64,000 bases of DNA from Celerinatantimonas sp046054195. Its GTDB lineage: Bacteria; Pseudomonadota; Gammaproteobacteria; Enterobacterales; Celerinatantimonadaceae. Where the stretch lies: the NCBI RefSeq assembly GCF_046054195.1, contig NZ_JBEQCS010000004.1:1-64000 (forward strand). Direction: 5' to 3'. Below, in pieces: positions 55,461 to 64,000 of the stretch. A program made the position numbers and the translations under genes. Within the stretch, counting starts at the first letter, position 1, and each line of letters starts with the position of its first letter. The notes under the pieces are model-generated. The model did no database searches, had not been told where the DNA came from, and saw only the letters and a program-made list of their open reading frames with translations.

Positions 55461-56611
55461 GTTATGTAATAAGTGCAAATCAGATCTTTACCGGATTTGA
55501 AATGCTCAGTGGTCACGCCATTGTCATTGATGGTGAGAAAATCAGTGCGATTGTCCCACAGCAACAGTTAGATCCATCACTGCCCCGCTATGATTATGAA
55601 AATCAGCTAATCTGCGCGGCATTTATCGACTTGCAGCTCAATGGTTGTGGCGGCGTGATGTTCAATGGTGCTGTGAGTGAAGCAACATTAGAGACAATGC
55701 ACCAAGCTAATTTAAAAGGTGGCACCGCAACTTTTTTACCGACACTGGTCACCTGTGCAAGCGATGAATTAGCGTTAGCTTTTGAAGTCACAAAAGCTTA
55801 TCAGCAGAGCTACCCTAAGCGCGTACCAGGCCTGCACCTAGAAGGCCCGTTTATATCAACGGCTAAAAAAGGGATTCATACTCAATCGTTTATTCGTCCT
55901 TTGCAAGAAACTGATATTGATTATTTAATTGCTAACAAAGAACAAATAGCGCTTTTAACGCTCGCGCCAGAAAATGCCTCAACAGCACAAATTAAGCGGC
56001 TGACTCAAGCAGGCATTCGCGTCGCGGTTGGTCACTCAAATGCAACTTACGAGCAGGCTCAACAAGCATTTGCCGCAGGAGCAGGTTATGCCACCCACGT
56101 TTATAATGCGATGAGTGGTCTAAAAGGCCGTGATCTAGGTGTGTTAGGGGCAATTTTCGACAGCACCAATGTCTATGGTGGGATTATTGCAGACGGCTTA
56201 CATATGGATTTTGCTGCAGTAAGAATTGCCAAAAAGCAACTTGGTGACCATCTGTATTTAGTCACTGACGCGACAGCTGCTGCAAATAGCGATATTAAAA
56301 AGTTTGAATTTGTTGGCAGAACTATCACCGTTGAAAATGGCCGTTGTTTAGGGAGTGATGGAACCATTGGCGGCTCATCACTTAGCTTAAATGAAGCGGT
56401 AAAAAATTGCGTTCAGTCGGTAGGTTTTTCTCTTGAAGAAGCACTGCGCATGGCAACTTTATACCCTGCCCGAGCCATTAATGCTGAACAAGAGCTAGGA
56501 GCTATCCAAACTAACAGCTTTGCCAACCTCACCGTTATCGACCCTGAAAGCTTTGCAATCACAGCTATGGTTAATGAGGGCAAACTGCTCGCGGATTCAT
56601 ATGGACACTAA
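55457..56611 (+). CDS. nagA: N-acetylglucosamine-6-phosphate deacetylase
   Basis: A 384-residue amidohydrolase-superfamily enzyme that removes the acetyl group of imported N-acetylglucosamine-6-phosphate; E. coli NagA has 382. Visible markers are IDLQLNGCGGVMFNG, HLEGPFI (metal Glu), VGHSNATYEQA (metal His), THVYNAMSGL and LVTDA with the catalytic Asp. It overlaps nagB at its start and nagC by 11 bases at its end. Confidence 0.95.
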   Translation: MSYVISANQIFTGFEMLSGHAIVIDGEKISAIVPQQQLDPSLPRYDYENQLICAAFIDLQLNGCGGVMFNGAVSEATLETMHQANLKGGTATFLPTLVTCASDELALAFEVTKAYQQSYPKRVPGLHLEGPFISTAKKGIHTQSFIRPLQETDIDYLIANKEQIALLTLAPENASTAQIKRLTQAGIRVAVGHSNATYEQAQQAFAAGAGYATHVYNAMSGLKGRDLGVLGAIFDSTNVYGGIIADGLHMDFAAVRIAKKQLGDHLYLVTDATAAANSDIKKFEFVGRTITVENGRCLGSDGTIGGSSLSLNEAVKNCVQSVGFSLEEALRMATLYPARAINAEQELGAIQTNSFANLTVIDPESFAITAMVNEGKLLADSYGH

Positions 56612-57809
56612 GCAAGTCGTTAATATTGATCAGGTCAAACAAATTAATATGGCCGCAGTGTATCGGCTGATTGACAAGCTTGGCCCTATATCCCGAGTGC
56701 AAATAGCGCAGTCAAGCCAATTAGCGGGCGCGAGTATTACCAAAATTACCCGCCAGTTGCTTGAAGCAGGACTCATTGCCGAGGTATCACAGCAACAATC
56801 AACGGGCGGAAGGCGCGCAACGTCGTTAATGAGCCGTCCGCACTTTCGTCTTGCCACCGTGCGCCTTGGTCGTGGGATTTTAGACCTTGCTATGTACGAT
56901 CTAACCGGGCAAGTTCATCAAAAAGAGTCCCACACGCTAGGCGCGCAGACTCAGGAGCAACTGCTCCCAGAGTTAATTGACTATATTGGTACATTTTTAG
57001 AAAAACAGCATAAAAATAAGCCCATTGCGTTAGCTTTAACGCTCTCGGGATTAGTCTCACCATCCAATGGGTTTGTCATTTATGCGCCCTATTACGAACT
57101 TAAGCAATGTCCGCTGGGGCAGATATTAGAGCAACAATTTAAGCTGCCAACCTATGTAGGCAATGACACTCGCGCAATGGCGCTAGCAGAGCACTATTTT
57201 GGCCAATCAGTTGATATCAGTGACAGCGTACTAGTCAGTGTCCACCATGGAACTAGTGCGGGGATCATCATTGATGGCCAGGTGTTTATGCATCGCAATC
57301 GCGATTTGGCCGAAATTGGTCACATTCAGGTTGACCCTTTAGGTGAGCGTTGTCATTGCGGCAATATTGGCTGTCTTGAAACGATTTGCTCAAACCCTGC
57401 ACTACTCGCTCGAGCCCGCAAATTATTATCTCAAGGCTCGATAAGTAAACTAAAGCCCACCGATTCAATCGAAGTGCTCTACCAACTGGCCGCACAAGCC
57501 GATGAGCTATGCGAAATGTTAGTCAGACAGGCAGCTCGCGCATTGGGCAAAACATTAGCGTCAGTTGTGAATTTGCTCAACCCTCAAGTTATTTTAATCT
57601 CTGGGGAAATATGCCTGGCCCAAGCGATTGTATTTGAAGAAATTCATAAATCTATTTCGCATCAGGCATTATCAAGCTTTGCGCAGCAACTTGAAATTCG
57701 CGCAGCCCATTATCAGAACAATCCAACTGTTGGCGGCTTAGCTCTTATCAAACGCGCTATGTTAAACGGTGAGCTGTTAATGCAAATCATTGAGCAGCAC
57801 AGCCATTGA
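56601..57809 (+). CDS. nagC: NagC-type ROK repressor
   Basis: A 402-residue ROK-family repressor; E. coli NagC has 406. The N-terminal helix-turn-helix is around residues 20-55 (ISRVQIAQSSQLAGASITKITRQLLEAGLI). The ROK domain shows the zinc motif CHCGNIGCLE (about 253-262). ATG 56601 fits the family N-terminus; a frame from 56520 is only nagA overlap. It should sense N-acetylglucosamine-6-phosphate and repress nagE and nagBAC at the dyads upstream. Confidence 0.93.
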   Translation: MDTKQVVNIDQVKQINMAAVYRLIDKLGPISRVQIAQSSQLAGASITKITRQLLEAGLIAEVSQQQSTGGRRATSLMSRPHFRLATVRLGRGILDLAMYDLTGQVHQKESHTLGAQTQEQLLPELIDYIGTFLEKQHKNKPIALALTLSGLVSPSNGFVIYAPYYELKQCPLGQILEQQFKLPTYVGNDTRAMALAEHYFGQSVDISDSVLVSVHHGTSAGIIIDGQVFMHRNRDLAEIGHIQVDPLGERCHCGNIGCLETICSNPALLARARKLLSQGSISKLKPTDSIEVLYQLAAQADELCEMLVRQAARALGKTLASVVNLLNPQVILISGEICLAQAIVFEEIHKSISHQALSSFAQQLEIRAAHYQNNPTVGGLALIKRAMLNGELLMQIIEQHSH

Positions 57810-57855
57810 AACACACAGAGCAATACCTCGAGTATGTTTGCTAATAGCCATACAA

Positions 57856-57888
57856 AAAATCCGATATCTGCAATAGATACCGGATTTT
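57856..57888 (+). terminator. Terminator of nagBAC
   Basis: A two-part stem (AAAATCCG with CGGATTTT, then TATCT with AGATA) with one mismatch, followed by AAAATCTTT. It is 47 bp past the nagC stop and probably also works leftward. Confidence 0.85.
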
Positions 57889-57947
57889 AAAATCTTTAGA
57901 AAATAGCTTAATTGGCTAGCAGTTTTCTAACCAACATATTTTCTTAA

Positions 57948-58274
57948 TTAAAAAGGCATTTTCATACCTGGTGGTAACTGCATGCCACCTGTTACATCTG
58001 CCATTTTTTCCTGAGAAGTTTCTTCAACCCGACGGCTCGCATCGTTGATTGCTGCTGCAATCAAATCTTCAAGCATCTCTTTGTCATCTTCAAGCAGACT
58101 ATCATCAATTTCTACGCGACGAACATTATGGTTCCCGGTCATCACAATCTTAACCAGACCTGCACCCGATTCGCCTTGGACTTCCATACTGGCAATCTCT
58201 TCTTGCACCTTCTTCATCCGCTCTTGCATCTGCTGAGCTTGCTTCATCAGGTTGCCCATTCCACCTTTAAACAT
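57948..58274 (-). CDS. ybaB: YbaB/EbfC nucleoid-associated protein
   Basis: A 108-residue DNA-binding protein, E. coli length 109. It starts MFKGGMGNLMKQAQQMQERMKKVQEEIA and ends in the usual GGMQLPPGMKMPF. ATG 58274 was chosen as the family start; a longer frame to 58310 adds 12 unconserved residues. It follows dnaX by 71 bases in the leftward apt-dnaX-ybaB unit. In E. coli recR follows ybaB; here recR is elsewhere. Confidence 0.93.
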   Translation of the reverse strand: MFKGGMGNLMKQAQQMQERMKKVQEEIASMEVQGESGAGLVKIVMTGNHNVRRVEIDDSLLEDDKEMLEDLIAAAINDASRRVEETSQEKMADVTGGMQLPPGMKMPF

Positions 58275-58345
58275 ATTTCGTCTCTCTTTTAGATAGCTCT
58301 TTGCTGGCAATTAAACCTGATTTACCCAGCAAAGATCAAGTTTAC

Positions 58346-60601
<2,256 letters not shown>

Positions 60602-60625
60602 TAAAATGCTCCTAATCTGCGTTGA

Positions 60626-61171
60626 CTACTCGCCTTGATACTGGACTAAATCAACGACTTTGACACCTAGACTCTCTAGCTTTTTCTGTCCGGGCAGGTC
60701 AACTAAATTGATCACAAATGCTGCGTCATTAACCGTTGCGCCTAATTTGCGAAGTAAGATGACAGCAGCCTCAGCTGTACCACCAGTTGCGATTAAATCA
60801 TCAACTAATAAGACTTTATCATCTTTGTCTACCGCATCTTTATGGATCTCAATGGTATCGGTGCCATATTCAAGTTCATAACTTTGGCTGATAGTTTCAC
60901 GCGGTAATTTGCCCGGTTTACGAACAGGCACAAAACCAACACCCAAAGCTAACGCTAACGGAGCCCCAAATAAAAAGCCGCGAGCTTCAGTGCCAACAAC
61001 TTTGGTAAACTTTTGATCTTTATAGATACTTGCCAACTCATCGATAGTTGCCTGATATGCTTTGGCATTTTCCATCAAGCTTGTAATATCGCGAAAAATA
61101 ATTCCTGGTTGCGGATAATCAGGGATCGACACAATGCTTTGTTCGATTAACGCACGAGTTTCTGGGTTCAT
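60626..61171 (-). CDS. apt: Adenine phosphoribosyltransferase
   Basis: A 181-residue purine-salvage enzyme that makes AMP from adenine and PRPP; E. coli Apt has 183. The PRPP motif is VLLVDDLIATGGTAEAA (about 117-133); GIIFRDITSLMENA is near the N-terminus; EARGFLFGAPLA is the adenine-side loop. ATG 61171 was chosen by family N-terminus; the frame to 61261 would run through the leader terminator. It is 24 bases upstream of dnaX and probably shares a message. Confidence 0.93.
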   Translation of the reverse strand: MNPETRALIEQSIVSIPDYPQPGIIFRDITSLMENAKAYQATIDELASIYKDQKFTKVVGTEARGFLFGAPLALALGVGFVPVRKPGKLPRETISQSYELEYGTDTIEIHKDAVDKDDKVLLVDDLIATGGTAEAAVILLRKLGATVNDAAFVINLVDLPGQKKLESLGVKVVDLVQYQGE

Positions 61172-61198
61172 ACTTAAATCCAATTGTTCAAATAAAAA

Positions 61199-61218
61199 GC
61201 CCATCACAAGGTATGGGC
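61199..61218 (-). terminator. Terminator hairpin in apt leader
   Basis: Stem GCCCAT with ATGGGC and 8-nt loop; on the minus strand it is followed by TTTTTATTT. It lies between the predicted promoter and the apt start, 28 bases before the ATG, where it can attenuate apt-dnaX or end a short RNA. Confidence 0.7.
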
Positions 61219-61312
61219 CTTCCAGGACTGCTTCACATATAACCAGAAAGGAAAATGCCAATGCATTCTTAGCGAACTAGCCATAATGAACAGACCACAA
61301 CATTAAGACAGG

Positions 61313-61340
61313 ATTATCTCAATTTGTCGGCGCGTTGCAA
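61313..61340 (-). promoter_or_regulatory. Predicted promoter of apt leader
   Basis: Leftward TTGCAA (61340-61335), 16-bp spacer and GATAAT (61318-61313), a good sigma-70 match. The resulting leader would be about 135 nt before apt, ending in the hairpin at 61199-61218. Confidence 0.5.
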
Positions 61341-61483
61341 AGTTTGATATGCAATTGTTGAGCATATTTGCCTAATTGCTCGCCATTTTGAAGAGATATG
61401 CGCCAATCCGATAGCTCTAATTTTACTAGACAACTCTTGTTTTTTTCGATACAACCCCTTCGGTTAATTTATCAAGAGTCACT

Positions 61484-62419
61484 ATGCGTTTAATTCTCGC
61501 TCCAATGGAAGGTGTTGTTGATGCTCAAATGCGCCAGTTATTAACGGGCCTGGGCGGATACGATCTGTGTGTGACCGAATTTGTTCGCGTCACCGAACAA
61601 AAGCTTCCTGCCAAAGTATTCTATCGGCTCTGTCCAGAGCTCGCCAATGATGGTAAAACCGCCAGCGGTACCCCCGTTCGTGTTCAATTGTTAGGGCAAA
61701 GCCCTGAGTGGCTATCGCTTAATGCCATGACAGCCATTGAACTTGGCTCTCCAGGGATTGATCTAAATTTTGGATGCCCAGCGAAAACGGTCAATAAAAG
61801 CCGCGGTGGTGCGGTTTTGCTTAAAGAGCCAGAATTAATCTATCAAATTGTAAAAGCCGTTAGAGAAGCGGTTCCAAGTCAATACCCAGTCTCAGCGAAA
61901 ATACGCTTAGGTTATGAAGATACCAATCAAACTCTTGAGATAGCTGATGCGGTAGCCCAAGCCAATGCCAGCGAGCTCACCGTTCATGCTCGCACCAAAA
62001 AAGATGGTTATCGCGCCCCAGCCTATTGGGGATGGATAGCCAAAATTCGTCAACATGTGACTTTGCCCGTTATTGCCAACGGGGAGATTTGGGATAGAGA
62101 ATCACTCAAACAATGCCAAGAACAATCTGGTGCAGAGCAGTTCATGGTCGGTCGCGGCGCGGTTGCTACCCCCAATCTTGGCGCAGTTTTAAAAACAGCC
62201 ACAGCAAAAATGAGTTGGAATGATGTCTTAAGTTTACTCATTCATTTTGCCCAGCAACCGATTGATGAGAAAAACACTATCTATTATCCATCAAGAACAA
62301 AACAGTGGTTCAGTTATTTAAAGCTTAGTTACCCCCAAGCCAATGATTTATTTCGACAAATTAGAATCCTCAAAGACCGCGATGCGATTTTAAATGAGCT
62401 AGAGCGAGCGCAAAATTAA
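61484..62419 (+). CDS. dusC: tRNA-dihydrouridine(16) synthase
   Basis: A 311-residue FMN enzyme reducing uridine 16 of tRNAs; E. coli DusC has 315. Conserved parts are ILAPMEGVVDAQMRQLLT (N-terminus), VQLLGQSPEWL, IDLNFGCPAKTV with the catalytic Cys, VHARTKKDGYRAP and VIANGEIWDRES, which separate DusC from DusA/B. The gene stands alone, divergent from apt. The ribosome site is weak (AAGAG). Confidence 0.9.
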   Translation: MRLILAPMEGVVDAQMRQLLTGLGGYDLCVTEFVRVTEQKLPAKVFYRLCPELANDGKTASGTPVRVQLLGQSPEWLSLNAMTAIELGSPGIDLNFGCPAKTVNKSRGGAVLLKEPELIYQIVKAVREAVPSQYPVSAKIRLGYEDTNQTLEIADAVAQANASELTVHARTKKDGYRAPAYWGWIAKIRQHVTLPVIANGEIWDRESLKQCQEQSGAEQFMVGRGAVATPNLGAVLKTATAKMSWNDVLSLLIHFAQQPIDEKNTIYYPSRTKQWFSYLKLSYPQANDLFRQIRILKDRDAILNELERAQN

Positions 62420-62553
62420 AAACAAGGGGGATTAGATCAAATAGTCGACAAATTAGCTGAAATACCACACTGTTGTTGATTCATATCATAAACGTTAACA
62501 AATTGCCTTCCTATACTCCCACTAATTAAGTAGACAAATAGTGGGGAACAATC

Positions 62554-62928
62554 TTGGATTATTCTCAATATAAGAAGCGTCTAGACGATATGATGGCGAC
62601 AGCTAAGCAGGCGCTTGTGACAACATTGTTACAATCAAAGGAACAAAAATGGCAACAGGAAGCCGACAAATTGCAACATTTGTCGCCATCTGATTTTGTC
62701 GATTATGCATGTACGCTCGCAGATCCGCGGATTGAACCTTTACTGAGTGAATTACGCCGAATTGATGCCGCATTATGCCAATATGACATCGGCTTATACG
62801 GTATTTGCAGTGATTGTGAAGAAGAGATTGAGCTGGAACGACTTGATGCAGACCCTTGCGTTCAGCGCTGTGGGAAATGTGAAGCAAAACGCCGGGCTAA
62901 AAAACGGCAAGACCTCTTTGCTTTGTGA
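62554..62928 (+). CDS. DksA/TraR-type zinc-finger protein
   Basis: A 124-residue protein with an N-terminal coiled-coil region and a C-terminal four-Cys zinc finger, CSDCEEEIELERLDADPCVQRCGKC (about 88-112), as in DksA and TraR. DksA proper has 151 residues and a DxxDxA coiled-coil tip, which I do not see clearly here. Start TTG 62554 has GTGGGGA before it; an ATG at 62593 is possible. It likely binds in the RNA polymerase secondary channel. Its gene lies between dusC and recR. Confidence 0.7.
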   Translation: MDYSQYKKRLDDMMATAKQALVTTLLQSKEQKWQQEADKLQHLSPSDFVDYACTLADPRIEPLLSELRRIDAALCQYDIGLYGICSDCEEEIELERLDADPCVQRCGKCEAKRRAKKRQDLFAL

Positions 62929-62936
62929 TAAAGATG

Positions 62937-62970
62937 GCCGCTTATAAGCTGTGTTAAACTTTTAAGCGGC
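62937..62970. terminator. Hairpin between convergent genes
   Basis: GCCGCTT and AAGCGGC form a 7-bp stem with a 20-nt loop between the DksA-like gene and recR. It could end both transcripts; the tail is TTTTAAAAAG on one side only. Confidence 0.4.
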
Positions 62971-62979
62971 ACATCGATT

Positions 62980-63582
62980 TTAAAAAGACTGCCGCCCTAT
63001 AAACGAGTGCGATAGTGTTGTGCCATCAACATGGTCTAACTCGCCTCCGATCGGAACCCCGTGAGCAATCCGAGATACCTTAATGTTTTGCGCTTTAGCC
63101 AAGTCAGCAATGTAATAAGCTGTAGCCTCGCCTTCAACCGTTGGATTGGTTGCTAAAATTAATTCCTGAATAGGTTCTTGGTGCAAGCGTTGTTCAAGTA
63201 AGTCCAAACCAATCTCTTTAGGGCCAATGCCATCAAGCGGTGATAGATGCCCCATCAAAACAAAATAGAGCCCACTATACTGGGCAGTTTGTTCAATTGC
63301 TGCGACATCAGCCGGACTTTCAACGACACATAATAGACCACTATTATGGCGCTTGGGCGATTGGCAAATGGGGCATAACTGCCCCTCTTCTGAGAAATTG
63401 CGACATGAGCTGCAATGGCCAACATGCTCAACGGCATTTGCTAATGCATCCGCCAATTTCTGGGCCTGCGGTCGTTTACTTTCTAATAAAGTAAACGCCA
63501 TTCGCTGAGCACTACGCGGGCCAACGCCAGGCAAAACTTGTAATGCCTGAATTAATTCATCAAGACTTGGCGTATATTTCAT
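62980..63582 (-). CDS. recR: Recombination mediator RecR
   Basis: A 200-residue protein (E. coli 201) of the RecFOR pathway that loads RecA at gaps. LQVLPGVGPRSAQRMAF is the helix-hairpin-helix (about 13-29), CSSCRNFSEEGQLCPIC the zinc finger (about 57-73), and VVESPADVAAIE the Toprim start (about 86). ATG 63582 lies ten bases downstream of the purC stop, so both are probably co-transcribed, unlike the dnaX-ybaB-recR order of E. coli. Confidence 0.95.
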   Translation of the reverse strand: MKYTPSLDELIQALQVLPGVGPRSAQRMAFTLLESKRPQAQKLADALANAVEHVGHCSSCRNFSEEGQLCPICQSPKRHNSGLLCVVESPADVAAIEQTAQYSGLYFVLMGHLSPLDGIGPKEIGLDLLEQRLHQEPIQELILATNPTVEGEATAYYIADLAKAQNIKVSRIAHGVPIGGELDHVDGTTLSHSFIGRQSF

Positions 63583-63592
63583 AAATTTCCGA

Positions 63593-64000
63593 TTAGACGA
63601 TCAACTGATAATGCTCGTTTAAGCAATCTAGGATTTCCTGACGAGGATTATCTGACAGCTCAACCGCTTTGCCGGTAATCGTTTGAGCAATTGCACGATA
63701 GGTATCAGACAAACCCATCATCGCAGAGACTGGCAGAGCATTATCTCGAGCAAGAGCAAATCGTTCACTCATACGGTTTTTATTCAATAGAATATCCGGA
63801 TCAGGGAAGTGATTGAGCAACATCTGCCGAAATCCTTCTTTTGAATTTTCAATAATTTCGCCTTTGCGATAAGCAGGACCATCCCAAATACGTGATGAAT
63901 CCGGAGTACCAACTTCATCCATATAGATTAACTGCTCATTGCCTTGCATATCTTTGACATAGCCAAATTCAAATTTGGTATCGACAAAGATTTGGTCGTG
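63593..64000 (-). CDS. purC: SAICAR synthase PurC, C-terminal part
   Basis: The frame is open to the window end and encodes the last 135 residues of phosphoribosylaminoimidazole-succinocarboxamide synthase, a step of purine synthesis. HDQIFVDTKFEFGYVKD, IYMDEVGTPDSSRIWDG and the later helical tail match the Vibrio-type, longer PurC. The N-terminal part, with the ATP-binding region, lies outside the window. It leads into recR. Confidence 0.85.
   Translation of the reverse strand, partial: HDQIFVDTKFEFGYVKDMQGNEQLIYMDEVGTPDSSRIWDGPAYRKGEIIENSKEGFRQMLLNHFPDPDILLNKNRMSERFALARDNALPVSAMMGLSDTYRAIAQTITGKAVELSDNPRQEILDCLNEHYQLIV

Noticed and set aside
61201..61260. GAAGCAG and CTGGAAGG as a 4.5S RNA
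   Set aside because: The conserved order of the SRP RNA core is not present and no long folded hairpin is seen.

Overview
The window reads as chromosomal DNA of a facultative marine-type gammaproteobacterium in the Vibrio/Aeromonas/Celerinatantimonas range. The reasons are the glnS, nagE-nagBAC, apt-dnaX-ybaB and purC-recR blocks with enteric/Vibrio-like proteins, and a Vibrio-superintegron-type gene cassette at the left end. The genus is an inference. I see no rRNA, tRNA, CRISPR array, prophage or intact transposase.

Layout. 0-1.2 kb: one integron-type gene cassette (nucleotidyltransferase-like gene plus attC) with no integrase in view. 1.4-8.5 kb: leftward operon for a peptide ABC importer with a cytoplasmic M14-type zinc peptidase. 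8.9-9.1 kb: a Pho-box promoter and intrinsic terminator framing a candidate small RNA. 9.3-18.7 kb: amino-acid binding protein plus AstE-like hydrolase, HIT and GNAT proteins, an AEC carrier, a soluble double-PAS chemoreceptor, an NCS1-type permease and a membrane HD-GYP protein. 19-20.7 kb: small unknown genes and a decayed gene resembling an Imm8-type immunity protein.

20.7-30.6 kb is an opine-catabolism-like locus: a three-part FAD/[2Fe-2S] amino-acid oxidase (HcnABC/OoxAB type), an exported amidase, an OccT/NocT-like binding protein, an OccR/NocR-like LysR regulator and HisQMP-type permease and ATPase genes. 30.7-40 kb is mostly iron: a TonB-dependent receptor facing a FecBCDE-like ABC importer, with a Fur-like site between them, and a PepSY membrane protein after a focA-CBS pair. 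40-42 kb holds small accessory genes. 42.2-49.8 kb is a second, separately regulated oxidase locus: ornithine-cyclodeaminase-family enzyme, APC permease, RidA, another three-part oxidase and an AraC regulator. An identical 20-bp sequence lies upstream of its two leftward units.

50.2-64 kb is core genome: msrA, glnS, nagE diverging from nagBAC with NagC-like operators, ybaB, dnaX (with an 11-copy hexanucleotide repeat coding Glu-Pro), apt with a terminator in its leader, dusC, a DksA-like gene, recR and the 3' part of purC.

Many annotated starts are shorter than the longest open frame. I moved them where a ribosome-binding site, an overlap or the known family N-terminus supported it. Family calls rest on motifs and remembered relatives; no search was run.
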